Below are positions 7,850-17,826 of a stretch of 64,000 bases of DNA, piece after piece (within the stretch, counting starts at the first letter, position 1; every line of letters begins with the position of its first letter). The notes under the pieces are model-generated. The model saw only the letters and a list, made by a program, of their open reading frames with translations, was not told the origin of the DNA and did no database searches. Position numbers and translations under genes: made by a program. This DNA is from JBGASG01 sp046328035 (GTDB lineage Bacteria; Cyanobacteriota; Vampirovibrionia; Obscuribacterales; Obscuribacteraceae): contig JAXLXI010000001.1 of assembly GCA_046328035.1 (NCBI GenBank), positions 248,001 to 312,000 of the forward strand, in the 5' to 3' direction.

Positions 7850-9850
7850 ATGGGTTTGATTAAGGTGACACCGCAAAAGAAATCGGCGACAACAACCAAG
7901 AAACTGGGAGAGCTGCTCGTTGAAGCGGGCATTATTCGACCCGATCAGGTTTCTTCCGCCTTGACCGAGGCGGGCACTCGCAACATGCGCATAGGCGATG
8001 TGCTGGTCCTGCTCAAGCAGCTATCGACAGAAGATTTGGAGAGGGCGCTGGAAGTCCAAGAACTTCTAGCTGCCGGCGAAGTGGATGCGGACGCGGCGGT
8101 CGCCGTTCTGCAGATTTCCGCGCTCGACGGCGTTCCGGTTGCCGACGCCCTGGCAGCCTTCGAAGAATCGGCAGAGCCGGAGAAACCACAAAGCAGCACC
8201 GCCGCATTGCAAGCTGTCGACATGGAATTGGCGGAGGCCGAACAGCAGATTGGCGGCGATCATCGCGAGCTGATTCCGCATCTTTTACGAGCTGCAGACA
8301 TGCATGCTCACACTAAGGACCATTCCCGCAGCGAGCATCTCTACAAGCGGGCGCTTTCAAACGCCGAACGTGCCTACGGCGCCAAGAGCGTCAAAGTCGT
8401 TCCAATCTTGGAGCGACTGATAGATCTTTACTATCAGGACCTGCGCTTTACCGATGCCGAGGCGCTCGCCTGGCGCAACCACGACATCGTGCAGTCGACT
8501 TATGGTGCCGACAGTCTGGAAGGTGCGAAGAGTCTTCATACCATCGGCAAAATTGTCGACGCTCAAATGCGTCCCAACGAGGCCGAACCCTTTTTCCTTT
8601 CGGCCTTACGCATTCGAGAGAAGTTGCTGGGGCCAGGACACACTTTGGTTACTCAATCTCTGCGTCATCTAGCCAACTTCTGGAAAGACAAAGGCAAGAA
8701 GTCCAAAGAGCGTAAACGTGTGGGCGAGCTTTTATTAGAATCGCAACTGCTGACGCAAGAACAGTTCAACGACGCCATGCACTACTCCAGCTTGCAAAAG
8801 TTGCCGCTGGGTCAGGCGCTGGTGAAACTGCAGATGATCGAAGAAGATGATCTGCGGCAGGTTTTGAAGGCTCAATTGTTGGTCGCGGACGGTGTTTTGC
8901 CCCTGCAATTGGCGACGCGGGCTCTGGCCGTTTGCGCTCAGGACAAGGTCGACTTCCACGTTGCCGTTGAGCGTATCGGTTGGGAGATGGATTCTCTCAC
9001 TACGGTCGGACTGCGCAAACTAATGGTGCTCACAGACGAGTTGAACACCGCCGAGCGCGCGCTCGGTTCATCGCACACTGGTGTAGCCCTCACCAGCCTC
9101 AAGCTGGGTGATTGTCAGTTTGAGCAGAAGCGTTTTGCCGATGCTGAAGGCAGCTACAAGCGAGCTCTATTGATTCTCGAAAAAGAGTTCAACAGCAAGG
9201 ACCCCGAGATTGCCACCGGGCTGTCTAAACTGGCGCAACTATATCTGGTGCAGAAGCGCGACGCGGAAGCAGAGCCGCTGCTCTGGCGCGTGCTGCAGAT
9301 TCGCCAGGAGGCGATGGGAAAAGATCATGTCGATGTCGCATTCACATTGCACCAGATTGCTGAGTTGAATGAAACCAGAGAGAACTACGAAGCGGCGATC
9401 AACTTTTTCAAGTCGGCCCTTTCTATCCAGGAAGCCGCTCTGGGGCGGGACAGCGCCAAGATTATTCCGACTCTGGAGCACCTCGGCGATTGCTTCCACA
9501 TGTCGGAAAAGTATCCTGAAGCGGAGCAGTGCTTCCGGCGCCTGGTAAAACTGAAGCAGAACGCTCTCGGTTCGGACATGCACCAGGACATAGCGTCGGT
9601 TCTGGATCGTCTTGCCCAAGTCTATGTGGCGCAGGGAGATCTCTCTAACGCCGAAACGCAATGCGAACTGGCGCTGGAAATCAGAGAATCCGCGTACGGC
9701 GAAAATCATCCGGAAGTGGCTGTGTCGCTCGTACACTTTGCTCGTGTTTTGCGAGCACAGAAGCGCATAAAGGAAGCCGAGACTTACGAACAACGAGCCG
9801 AGTACATCAAACGTCTGCCCAAAGCAGAGAGTGCCAAAAGCGGAGACTAA
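7850..9850 (+). CDS. TPR protein with two MshEN/GspE-N-like modules
   Basis: About 666 residues. The layout is duplicated: a GspE/MshE N-terminal-type module at about 15-115 ('LGELLVEAGIIRPDQVSSAL', 'IGDVLVLLKQLSTEDLERAL'), TPRs at about 130-290, a second module at about 295-390 ('VGELLLESQLLTQEQFNDAM'), then kinesin-light-chain-type TPRs to about 655 ('AEGSYKRALLILEK', 'YPEAEQCFRRLVKLKQ'). MshEN domains can bind c-di-GMP in pilus ATPases; whether these do is unknown. Start is uncertain: GGCGGAG sits too close to ATG 7850 but is well placed for TTG 7856. The next gene starts 9 bases after the stop, so co-transcription is likely. Confidence 0.8.
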   Translation: MGLIKVTPQKKSATTTKKLGELLVEAGIIRPDQVSSALTEAGTRNMRIGDVLVLLKQLSTEDLERALEVQELLAAGEVDADAAVAVLQISALDGVPVADALAAFEESAEPEKPQSSTAALQAVDMELAEAEQQIGGDHRELIPHLLRAADMHAHTKDHSRSEHLYKRALSNAERAYGAKSVKVVPILERLIDLYYQDLRFTDAEALAWRNHDIVQSTYGADSLEGAKSLHTIGKIVDAQMRPNEAEPFFLSALRIREKLLGPGHTLVTQSLRHLANFWKDKGKKSKERKRVGELLLESQLLTQEQFNDAMHYSSLQKLPLGQALVKLQMIEEDDLRQVLKAQLLVADGVLPLQLATRALAVCAQDKVDFHVAVERIGWEMDSLTTVGLRKLMVLTDELNTAERALGSSHTGVALTSLKLGDCQFEQKRFADAEGSYKRALLILEKEFNSKDPEIATGLSKLAQLYLVQKRDAEAEPLLWRVLQIRQEAMGKDHVDVAFTLHQIAELNETRENYEAAINFFKSALSIQEAALGRDSAKIIPTLEHLGDCFHMSEKYPEAEQCFRRLVKLKQNALGSDMHQDIASVLDRLAQVYVAQGDLSNAETQCELALEIRESAYGENHPEVAVSLVHFARVLRAQKRIKEAETYEQRAEYIKRLPKAESAKSGD

Positions 9851-9859
9851 GTAAACAAC

Positions 9860-11356
9860 GTGTCTGACAGCACCACAATCGAAAACATTTTGGAGGAAAC
9901 AGGCAAGGAGGTAGCTGCTTTTCTCAAAGAGAGCTCCATCTTCCAGAGCCTTGAAAGTCAAACACTGCAAAACTTGAGTGAGCTGTTCGAAACCGTCCTC
10001 TGCGGTCCCGGACACGTCGTCTTCAAGAAAGGTGATAAGGCCGACGCCATCTTCATCGTTGAAGAAGGCGCCGTGGAAGTAGTTAGCGACGGCGAGCCAT
10101 CTCAGGTGGTGGCATACCTGACCGCCGGCGAATGTTTCGGCGAAATGGGCTATTTGCACGAGAGCGCCCGCAGCGCCACTGTGCGAGTGCCGGAGACGGC
10201 TACCTTGCTGCGGCTTCCTAACGATTCACTCAAGGAGCTGACTAAAAAGTTTCCGGAAGTGACGGCTGCTATTGCCGACATCATCAACAAGCGCATGGCA
10301 GGTGTTTTGCCTTTCAAGCCGGCGGCATTGCAGGGCAACCTGGCATTTTTCGACCTGGCTACCGTGATTCAGGCGGCGCTGAGTTCTAATAAGGATGGCG
10401 TGATTGCTCTGTTTGCTCGCGGTGCTAAGCCAGTGGCCACCCTGGCTCTCAAGAAAGGCAAGTTGATCAATGCCACTTACAATCAGTTGGCGGGTGAGAT
10501 CGCACTCTATGAGTTGATGTCGCGCAGCGATCCCTACGACTTTACTTTCGAGCAGCGAGACGTGGGAGTCATTCCCGAGAACACTTCTCTCAGTCAGAAA
10601 CCTCCGCACATGCTGATGATCGAAGGTGCGCGCCGGCAGGATGAATTGAAGCGCGCGATGGAAGAAGTCGGTTGGCCGGATACTATTTATACGCAAAAGG
10701 GCAAGCTCCCGGTCTGGACCTCCCTGCCGGAGTCGGAAGCGCAGTGGGCAGGCAAAGTCTGGCTGCTCATGGAAGCCGGTTGCACGGTGGAAGAAGTCTG
10801 CGACCAGATGCCGGTCGATCGATACACTGTGTTGTCGATCATCAGTTTTGCCGTCAAAGAAAATTATGTGGCGCGCGATCAAACGGCAGCCGAAGGTTTG
10901 TCCATGTTGCGCAAGATTGGCGAGGCCACGGGCGAAAGCCAGAAGCTGGCCTCCACCATACGCATGACCGGCGGGTTTGCCAAGCCCGGTGCCGCCAAAG
11001 CGACCAGCGAACTGCGCAAAATGACTGCCACCGGTGCGCGCATGACGGGTGAGATCGCCCTCAGTTCGGTACCGGTGAAAAACTTCGTCACCATGGTCAA
11101 TTCGATCAATTCGATCATGCTCAACCTTTCGGCTATCACGAGCAAAAACGAAGTGCGTTTCGTCCTCAATCAGGCGCTCGCCAAGGCTGCTCAGAAGTTT
11201 CCGGCGCTCAGCAGCCTGACGGTTCAAGCTGATTCCGCCAGCCTCGATGTGCGCAATGTCGCTCCTGAACTCTCAGAGGGCGAAATGGGTTTATTGGCGC
11301 TCGAGCACGTAATGCGCACGTTCATAGATATCTCGGCGACCATGCAAAAGTTCTAG
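9860..11356 (+). CDS. Cyclic-nucleotide-binding-domain + PATAN (DUF4388) regulatory protein
   Basis: 498 residues from GTG 9860. Residues about 38-135 form a CRP-type cNMP-binding beta-barrel ('GHVVFKKGDKADAIFIVEEG', 'GECFGEMGYL'). Residues about 155-240 form a PATAN/DUF4388 domain ('LQGNLAFFDLATVIQAAL', 'ALKKGKLINATYNQLAGEIA'), known from cyanobacterial PatA-type proteins. A helical C-terminal part follows, without a recognised DNA-binding or output domain. It lies 9 bases behind the MshEN/TPR gene and probably works with it as a cytoplasmic signalling module (inference). Confidence 0.8.
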   Translation: MSDSTTIENILEETGKEVAAFLKESSIFQSLESQTLQNLSELFETVLCGPGHVVFKKGDKADAIFIVEEGAVEVVSDGEPSQVVAYLTAGECFGEMGYLHESARSATVRVPETATLLRLPNDSLKELTKKFPEVTAAIADIINKRMAGVLPFKPAALQGNLAFFDLATVIQAALSSNKDGVIALFARGAKPVATLALKKGKLINATYNQLAGEIALYELMSRSDPYDFTFEQRDVGVIPENTSLSQKPPHMLMIEGARRQDELKRAMEEVGWPDTIYTQKGKLPVWTSLPESEAQWAGKVWLLMEAGCTVEEVCDQMPVDRYTVLSIISFAVKENYVARDQTAAEGLSMLRKIGEATGESQKLASTIRMTGGFAKPGAAKATSELRKMTATGARMTGEIALSSVPVKNFVTMVNSINSIMLNLSAITSKNEVRFVLNQALAKAAQKFPALSSLTVQADSASLDVRNVAPELSEGEMGLLALEHVMRTFIDISATMQKF

Positions 11357-11372
11357 AGGCAGAGGCACAAAC

Positions 11373-12917
11373 ATGTCTGATTCGCTGGCGGTCTCCACTG
11401 AACAGACCGTACAACACACGGACGGGCGGGTCGATCTCAAAGACGAGTCGCTGATTTCGGGAAGCCCTCTCTTTAACCATGATCTTGCACCAGTGCCGGT
11501 GGCACGTCGCGACTGGTCGACGTGGAACTATGCCGCACTGTGGATGAGCATGTCGGCTTGCATTCCCACCTACATGCTGTCATCGGGTCTGATCGCCGGC
11601 GGCATGAACTGGTGGCAAGCCTTGCTGACCATTTTGCTCGGCAATCTGATTGTCTTGATTCCGATCCTGCTTAATTCTCACCCCGGCACCAAATACGGTA
11701 TTCCCTTCCCGGTCTTTGCGCGTGCCAGTTACGGCACGATCGGCTCCAACGTGCCGGCGCTCATGCGTGCGCTGGTTGCTTGCGGGTGGTTCGGTATCCA
11801 GACATGGATTGGCGGGAGCGCCATCTATACGGCTTTGAAAGTGATTAGCCCGGCCATTGCCCAAATGCCTGAGTTGGGCGGATTCTCCACGGCCCAGTGG
11901 GCATGCTTCGCTGTCTTCTGGGGTCTGCAAATTTTCATCATATATAAGGGTATGGGTCTGCTCAAATACGTGCAGAGCCTGGCGGCGCCATTTGTTTTGA
12001 TCATGACCGTCTTGCTGGCCGCATGGGCTGTCAATCAAGCTCATGGGCTCGGTCACATGCTTCAGGACCAAGGAAAGTTCGACACACTTGGGAAGTTCTT
12101 GCCCCAGTTTGTGCCGGCTTTGACGGCGATGATTGGCTTCTGGGCTACGCTTTCCCTCAACATGCCTGACTTCACGCGTTTCGGACGCAGCCAGCGGGAA
12201 CAGACGATCGGGCAAGTGGTGGCACTGCCGTCGGCGATGACGGTATTTGCTGCGCTGGGCGTCGTCATTACGTCTGCTGCCGTCGTGATTTACCCTGGCG
12301 TGCCCATGAAGCAACTGTGGGATCCGGTGCAACTGATCGGGCACTTTGAGCAGCCCATGCTGGTGGCTGTAGCGATGTTTACGGTGGCAGTGGCCACTCT
12401 GGCAGTGAACATCGCAGCCAATGTCGTCTCGCCTGCCAATGACTTCGCCAATGCCTTTCCGCGCTACATCTCCTTTCGGACGGGAGGGCTGATCACCGGC
12501 ATCATCGGCGTCTGCATGATGCCCTGGAAACTGCTCGAAAATCCTGAACGCTATATCGATGGATGGTTGGTTGGCTACTCCGGCGGACTGGGCTCGATTG
12601 CCGCAGTCATGATTGTTGACTACTGGGTTTTGCGGAACAAGCAACTGAATCTGCCGGATCTTTACTTGCAGAAGGGCTCCTATACGTACGATGCGGGCTG
12701 GAACTGGCGCGCGGTTGCGGCTACCTTGCTGGGTTGCTTCTTTGCCTGGATCGGACTGATCTTCGAACCTTTAAAACCGCTGTATAGTTATGGCTGGTTC
12801 GTAGGCTTCGCTGTGGCGGGTATTTCGCATCTCGCTTTGATGAAACTGATGCCTCCGAAGACACCGTCCTCACAGACAATGCCACCGCCCACGGTGCAGC
12901 AAACAGAGGGAGTTTAG
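11373..12917 (+). CDS. NCS1-family nucleobase/cation symporter
   Basis: 514 residues, about 12 predicted membrane helices. It opens with the NCS1 signature region 'RDWSTWNYAALWMSMSACIP' and 'MLSSGLIAGGMNWWQALL', and has 'FPVFARASYGTIGSNVPAL' and 'SLNMPDFTRFGRSQREQ' further in. Family members take up purines, pyrimidines, allantoin or hydantoins with Na+ or H+ across the inner membrane. The exact substrate cannot be read from the sequence. ATG 11373 follows AGGCAGAGG. The next gene starts one base after its stop. Confidence 0.9.
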   Translation: MSDSLAVSTEQTVQHTDGRVDLKDESLISGSPLFNHDLAPVPVARRDWSTWNYAALWMSMSACIPTYMLSSGLIAGGMNWWQALLTILLGNLIVLIPILLNSHPGTKYGIPFPVFARASYGTIGSNVPALMRALVACGWFGIQTWIGGSAIYTALKVISPAIAQMPELGGFSTAQWACFAVFWGLQIFIIYKGMGLLKYVQSLAAPFVLIMTVLLAAWAVNQAHGLGHMLQDQGKFDTLGKFLPQFVPALTAMIGFWATLSLNMPDFTRFGRSQREQTIGQVVALPSAMTVFAALGVVITSAAVVIYPGVPMKQLWDPVQLIGHFEQPMLVAVAMFTVAVATLAVNIAANVVSPANDFANAFPRYISFRTGGLITGIIGVCMMPWKLLENPERYIDGWLVGYSGGLGSIAAVMIVDYWVLRNKQLNLPDLYLQKGSYTYDAGWNWRAVAATLLGCFFAWIGLIFEPLKPLYSYGWFVGFAVAGISHLALMKLMPPKTPSSQTMPPPTVQQTEGV

Positions 12918-12918
12918 T

Positions 12919-13695
12919 ATGGCCAAATACAGTGCAGTCCAGGCACCAATTTTTGCTATCTTCGATCCCGGTCTTTACGACGAAGTGCGCTACCAGTGGA
13001 AGGGCACCAACCTGCTCTATCTGCTGGGGCTGGTCTTCGTGATTGTGCTCATGCTGGCAGTCAGCTGGTGGTACCAACTCAACATGGTTGTCTCCAAGGA
13101 AGCAACGAAGATTATCGCCCAGTTGCCGGTGATGACCTTTCAGGACGGGGAAATGAGCATCGATAAGCCGTCCCCCTACACCATCAGCAATCCCTGGCCT
13201 ACCTCCAAAGACGAAGATATGTCGCTGGCTGTATTCGACATGGACGGCAAATACTCGTCGCCGGAAGATGCCAAAACAGCAGTTCTCTTTACCAAGAAGG
13301 AAATGATTCCGGCTAAAGACGGCAAACGGACTGTCTATGGAGACATCGGCAGCAACGGCAAGCTCGATTCCGACACAATCAACGGCATGGTCAAGATGTT
13401 CGTGATCTGGGTGCCGATTCTGGTTGTGCTTTTGGGCTTGCCGTTTCTCTGGAGCTTGCACGCGCTACAAGCCCTGATCTATGCCGGCGTAGCGGCTGTG
13501 GTTGGACAGGTGTCCGGCAGCCCGATGCCCTTTGACGCGGCGCTGCGTCTGGCGATCATCGCTATGTCTCCGGTCATGCTGCTGAGCACCGGCATGAGTT
13601 GTACAAACACATTCGTGCCATTCTGGGGCTTCATCACGATTCCAATCGTGATCGGATACATAGTGTTTGCAGTGCGCACCACCGCCAAAACCTAG
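12919..13695 (+). CDS. Membrane protein, DUF1189-like
   Basis: 258 residues. One membrane helix near residues 30-55, a polar extracytoplasmic segment of about 95 residues with Lys/Asp-rich text, then three or four helices to the C-terminus. This layout and the 'FDPGLYDEVRYQWKGTNLLY' opening resemble DUF1189 membrane proteins, but I assign this only tentatively. Its ATG is one base after the stop of the NCS1 permease, so the two are almost certainly co-translated and may work together. Confidence 0.6.
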   Translation: MAKYSAVQAPIFAIFDPGLYDEVRYQWKGTNLLYLLGLVFVIVLMLAVSWWYQLNMVVSKEATKIIAQLPVMTFQDGEMSIDKPSPYTISNPWPTSKDEDMSLAVFDMDGKYSSPEDAKTAVLFTKKEMIPAKDGKRTVYGDIGSNGKLDSDTINGMVKMFVIWVPILVVLLGLPFLWSLHALQALIYAGVAAVVGQVSGSPMPFDAALRLAIIAMSPVMLLSTGMSCTNTFVPFWGFITIPIVIGYIVFAVRTTAKT

Positions 13696-13706
13696 CCTGC
13701 ATTGGT

Positions 13707-14180
13707 CTAAACAGCCTTGTCTGCGCGCTCAGAGAGCCGGCGCAGTCCAAATCGCGCTACCTCTTCGGCTGAGCAGCAGACCGTACCGATCTCGGTGGCA
13801 TTGCGTTCGGTCCAGATAATTCTGCCGGAGGAGAGTTGCGGTTGCAGGACAGTTCTGTGACCCACGAAAGGCCAATCGGGGCCGAAAGTCATATCCAGCG
13901 CCACCGGGTCATGGTGGACGACAAAACCCCAGGACATGCCTTTGTAGCTCACCCAGCCGTCGTCTATGTGGCTGAGGCAAAAACCGTCTTGCATATCTCC
14001 TTCGTTCATGTCGTTCATGCGCACGGCTTCAGCAAGAATGGCAGTCTTTAGCTGGCATTCGAACAGCTGCGCGTATTCGTAGGCCGTTTCCGAGGACGGC
14101 GTCTTCTCTTCCACTTCACTGAACTGAAATACGTAATCTATTTCGGATTCTGGCTTTGATTCAAACGGTTGCATTTGCAT
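13707..14180 (-). CDS. Hypothetical protein
   Basis: About 157 residues from ATG 14180 (a TTG at 14210 is also in frame). No signal peptide or membrane segment; the protein is acidic, with a Trp-rich middle ('DDGWVSYKGMSWGFVV'). No family recognised. GGTGAT lies just before ATG 14180, inside the last codons of the upstream ORF, so the pair look translationally coupled. A frameshifted single gene is an alternative. Confidence 0.45.
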   Translation of the reverse strand: MQMQPFESKPESEIDYVFQFSEVEEKTPSSETAYEYAQLFECQLKTAILAEAVRMNDMNEGDMQDGFCLSHIDDGWVSYKGMSWGFVVHHDPVALDMTFGPDWPFVGHRTVLQPQLSSGRIIWTERNATEIGTVCCSAEEVARFGLRRLSERADKAV

Positions 14181-14451
14181 AAGGATCACCGGTGTCTGTG
14201 TAAGCTGCAATCAGTGACGCGATGACTGAACTGTAGTTCCAGCCGCGCCCGCTCAGCGACTCAGCTGGATGAAGCAGATACCGCATGTGGTGAGAGTTTT
14301 CCAACAGAGCAATTGGAAAAGTCCAACATGTGCGTTGGAACCGCATCAGCAGCGCTTCGTCGCAGGGTAAACGTGTCACAAAATTTTGCATGACCTGGGG
14401 ATTTCGCCCGCAAAGATACTGATAAACCCCAGACGGCGTGACGATTGTCAT
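14161..14451 (-). CDS. Small hypothetical protein
   Basis: 96 residues, no recognised domain, no leader. Its 3' end overlaps the start of the next minus-strand ORF by about 20 bases. The two could be a coupled pair or one gene split by a one-base change. No convincing ribosome binding site is seen before ATG 14451. Confidence 0.4.
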   Translation of the reverse strand: MTIVTPSGVYQYLCGRNPQVMQNFVTRLPCDEALLMRFQRTCWTFPIALLENSHHMRYLLHPAESLSGRGWNYSSVIASLIAAYTDTGDPYANATV

Positions 14452-14503
14452 GGGTAAATAAAGAGCAGCAGCCTAAGCAGGCTTGTTCTAGGAAGTAGGA
14501 ATT

Positions 14504-15106
14504 ATGGAATTGAATAAGACAATGGGTGAGGAAATACTGAACGAGAGTGCTTCTCCGTTCGACTTTTACCTGCAATGGCAGTGGACGGAGCACATCGATA
14601 CGGTCCTGCGCCGTATGCTCTGGACCTGGTTTGTGGAAGTGGCGGAAGACCCGCAGGCTCAAGCGCCAGACAATCATTTGAGTCATCTGCACTGGTTGAT
14701 TGCAGTCAGCCCGGAGAGCCCAGCAGAGGTCCTCGAACAGATGATTGACCTGGTCGATGACAAAACGAAAGAGAGAATTGCGGAAAATCCGCAGGCGCCC
14801 TGGCAGGCGTTGGTGAAACTGGCCGGTTCGGAAGACCCCAGAGTGAGAGCGGCTGTCGCTGAAAACGACAATACGCCGCCCGAAACTCTATATATGTTGG
14901 CATCCGACCCGCATGTCGACGTCCGCTACAACATGGCTGAAAACAGCCGGACGCCGATTCAAGTGCTGAACTTCTTATCGCAAGATGACAACTGCTACGT
15001 GGCGGCGCGTGCGCAGGCTACGGTGCAGAAGCAGTATCCATGCGCCATCAAGAAGTTTCGTACGCAAGAGTCGGGGGCCGAGACCAAGGTCCGCAGGATC
15101 TCGTAA
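14504..15106 (+). CDS. Leucine-rich-repeat-variant/HEAT-like repeat protein
   Basis: 200 residues, ATG preceded by AGGAAGTAGGAATT. The C-terminal half carries ~24-residue repeats of the LRV type: 'RIAENPQAPWQALVKLA', 'AVAENDNTPPETLYMLA', 'NMAENSRTPIQVLNFLS', each followed by an Asp-rich turn. LRV arrays form curved helical solenoids that bind protein partners. No catalytic domain is seen. Cytoplasmic; partner unknown. Confidence 0.7.
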   Translation: MELNKTMGEEILNESASPFDFYLQWQWTEHIDTVLRRMLWTWFVEVAEDPQAQAPDNHLSHLHWLIAVSPESPAEVLEQMIDLVDDKTKERIAENPQAPWQALVKLAGSEDPRVRAAVAENDNTPPETLYMLASDPHVDVRYNMAENSRTPIQVLNFLSQDDNCYVAARAQATVQKQYPCAIKKFRTQESGAETKVRRIS

Positions 15107-15112
15107 GAGCTA

Positions 15113-15129
15113 AAGTGATATCGCTTCAG
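15113..15129. repeat. AAGTGATATCRCTT palindrome, single copy
   Basis: AAGTGATATCGCTTCAG, seven bases after the stop of the LRV gene and just before a terminator-like hairpin. A member of the window-wide palindrome family. Confidence 0.85.
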
Positions 15130-15134
15130 TATCG

Positions 15135-15160
15135 ACCGGCTGTCCGTAAGGGCAGCCGGT
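15135..15160 (+). terminator. Terminator-like hairpin
   Basis: ACCGGCTG pairs with CAGCCGGT across a short internal stem. Only a weak T-rich tail (TCCGCTTTG) follows. It lies about 28 bases after the stop of the LRV gene. Confidence 0.5.
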
Positions 15161-15284
15161 TCCGCTTTGATGCCACTTTTTGATCGAAGTGGGATCGTGC
15201 ATTTTACATTCGCGCCTAACTGGGTTTACGGACCGTCGATATCATCGAACTTAGCAACGTGTAGAAACCCATGAGGGCGTTTGC

Positions 15285-17826
15285 TTGAGTTCTACAGAAC
15301 CACCAGTTGAAAAAGTGCAGTCTGCGGCACCGTCGAAAGCCGGACTTGCCAATCAGTTTCTAATCACGGCGATGCACATGGCTGTCATGGCCTTCGGAAT
15401 CGTGTTGCCGACAATAGCGTTGGGCGTGGAAGCGGTTTTCCACATGTGCGGTGGCGCATTCTTTGACCCGCTGCCATCGTTTCCTCACTATCTGTTTAGC
15501 CAGCGTGCCCATCGCTAATATGGCGCTCTACGTCACTTTGTGGAAGAAACAGGTTTCCCACCTGGCCCTGTTGTCTGTGCTCGGTGGGGTGTCGATCGGT
15601 ATCTGTCTCGTATATGCACTGGTGTTTATTCCGCTCATGCCGATCGCTTTGCCGTGTATCGTGCTGCCGGGCTGGGACTTTTGCCGCTCAGCCCGCTTCT
15701 GGCTCTGCTGTGCTCATACGGATTGACCGTAGCGGTCCAGCGTCGAGCCACTCAGACCGGTCTTGGGTGCCTTCCCGTTACACGATAATGGGAGTGACCG
15801 CTGCGCTGGTGTGCTTCGCTCTGGCCGAGATGCCGGGCACCGTTACGCGAGTTGCCATGACGCAGGCTGCCTCAGATGATGTGGCCATGAGCCGCGGTGG
15901 TATCCGGATGCTGCGTGCTTTCGGCAATGAAACCTGGCTTTTAAACGAATGCTACAACCATCCCAAAACGATGACCGACATTGTTCTGGGCGCCTCAATG
16001 CTTATGACTGGTCGATCTCAGCAGAAAGCCCGACGCATCTATTACCGGGTCACCGGGCGTCCTTTCAACACAGTGCCGCGCCCTGAACTGACGGGGTTCG
16101 GCTGGGACTTGCGTCTCTGGAATACCCGTGATGAAGATGTGGGCGGCGACGAAGTCGGGGGCAAAATCAACAAATTGGTCTCGCTGACTCCTCATTGAAC
16201 GCTGTTGTAGAGCCGCAGGGAGCCGTCGGCTATGAAGAGTGGACCTTCAATTTCAAAAACGATTCCGACACGCAGCAAGAAGCCCGTACGCAAATCGCAC
16301 TGCCACCGGGGGCGGTGGTATCGCGCCTGACGCTCTGGATCAACGATAAACCACACGAAGCCGTTTTCGGCTCGCGAGAGAAAACAAAGTCGGCGTACAA
16401 ATCCGTCGTCTACCGGCAGCGGGACCGGTTCTGGTTACAACCCTCGACCCGATCGCGTACTTTTGCAGTGTTTTCCGGTGCCGTCGCATGGCGGTACGAT
16501 GCGCACCCGCATTGGCATCACAGCCCCGCTCTCGCTCGATGACGCCGGGCACGCACGCCTGCCTCTGCCCCGTCTGGTGGAGAATAATTTTTCGGTCGCT
16601 TGCAAGCATAACGTGTTTTTTCAATCCCCGACCGCCTGCAAAGCCACGATTGAAGGGCTGAAACTGGACCATCCAGCCGGGAAGTTCTATCAGTTGCATG
16701 GCGAAGTGGACAGTCGCAAGTACGAACAGTCCGGTGCCGCCGTGATCGCCGAGCGCTCACCGGATGTGGTGCGGGGCCGGTTCAGTGTATGCACTCAAAG
16801 GCGACGCCCCTTATGCGTACAGCGAGACGCTGCAGCCCGAGAAGACCAAGAAACCTGGGCATGTGACGTTTGTGGTCGACTGCGGGCTATCAATGCAATC
16901 CAGCATGGGTGACATTGCCGAGGCGCTCAAGTCCTTGCCCTCCGACATCACAAGTGAGGTGCGTGTGGCTTCGATGAAATTTCGTCGCTCACCTCCAGTT
17001 CGACGACGGTTCCGAACACAACCGCGAATTTGCCATTCGTGAATTGCCGCGTGTGCCGTGCAAGGGCGGACCGGACAATTTCAAAGAATTGCTGGCAGCG
17101 ATGGCGCCGGTTAAGGAACACCAGGATGTGACGGTGGTCTGGATTCATGGACCGCAGCCGGTCCTGCCCGACGATGTCTGGCGCTTGCAGCAGCAACTGG
17201 ATGCCAGTGCCTACGGACAAGAGCGCAGTCATCTAACCGTTTACGACGTCGAGGCAGCCAACGGACCCGACCGCCTGGCGGAAGTGATATCGCAGCGGAC
17301 CAACTTCATCAGCGTGCCGCGGCGCTCTAAACTGCGGGACGACCTGAAACGGCTGTTTGCCATGTGGACTGGAGCTGAACCGCGTCTCCAATATGTGCGC
17401 GCTCCGCTGAGAACGCCTGCCCAGACGCCCAGCAACACTCAGCAAGTGGTTGCGGACTTCTGGCTGGATCCTTCGCTGGCTCTCAAAGAAGCTGTGAAAG
17501 GCAAGGACGGTCAAGTGGTTACCGCTCCATATCTTTCGGCGCTCTGGGCTGCCGATGAAAGCGCTCGTTTGTCTGCCGCCGGAAAAACCGCCGAAGCCGC
17601 CAAGCTAGCCACTTATTTTCGCATCGTTACTCCTGTGTCCGGTGCGGTGGTTCTGGAGTCGGCTGAGCAATACAAGCGCGCCGAAATGGACCCCAATAAT
17701 CCGGATACTAACGCCATGGTGCCGACCGCCCCGGAACCGGACGAATGGCTTTTGATCATGTTGGCTACTGGAGCACTTTTGTGGACTGCGCGAAGAAGAA
17801 AAGTCAATTCGACTGCGACCCGTTAA
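15285..17826 (+). pseudogene. Multi-membrane VIT/VWA protein with PEP-CTERM signal, multiply frameshifted
   Basis: Joining six or seven frames gives one protein of about 840 residues. It has N-terminal membrane helices (15285-15840); a VIT domain (from about 16200: 'WTFNFKNDSDTQQEARTQIA', then 'LQCFPVPSHGGTMRTRIGI' after frame repair); a VWA-like domain ('VTFVVDCGLSMQ', about 16860); and a C-terminal sorting tail at about 17728-17808: 'PEPDEW', a hydrophobic helix, then 'RRRK'. This is the layout of the 'PEP-CTERM family integral membrane protein' (TIGR02921-type). The exosortase gene overlaps its end. Near 16430 the break looks like a lost C in GGGACCGG. TTG 15285 has AGGG upstream. Pseudogene or sequencing artefact. 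Confidence 0.75.

Noticed and set aside
9239..12644. Long minus-strand ORFs (306, 333 and 354 residues) opposite the TPR, cNMP/PATAN and NCS1 genes
   Set aside because: The plus strand carries clear domains throughout; the antisense frames are rich in His/Arg/Gln and match no fold, as expected for mirror frames of GC-skewed codons.
17281..17294. Further GATATC palindrome copy
   Set aside because: AAGTGATATCGC has only the left half of the motif and lies in coding sequence; counted as chance.
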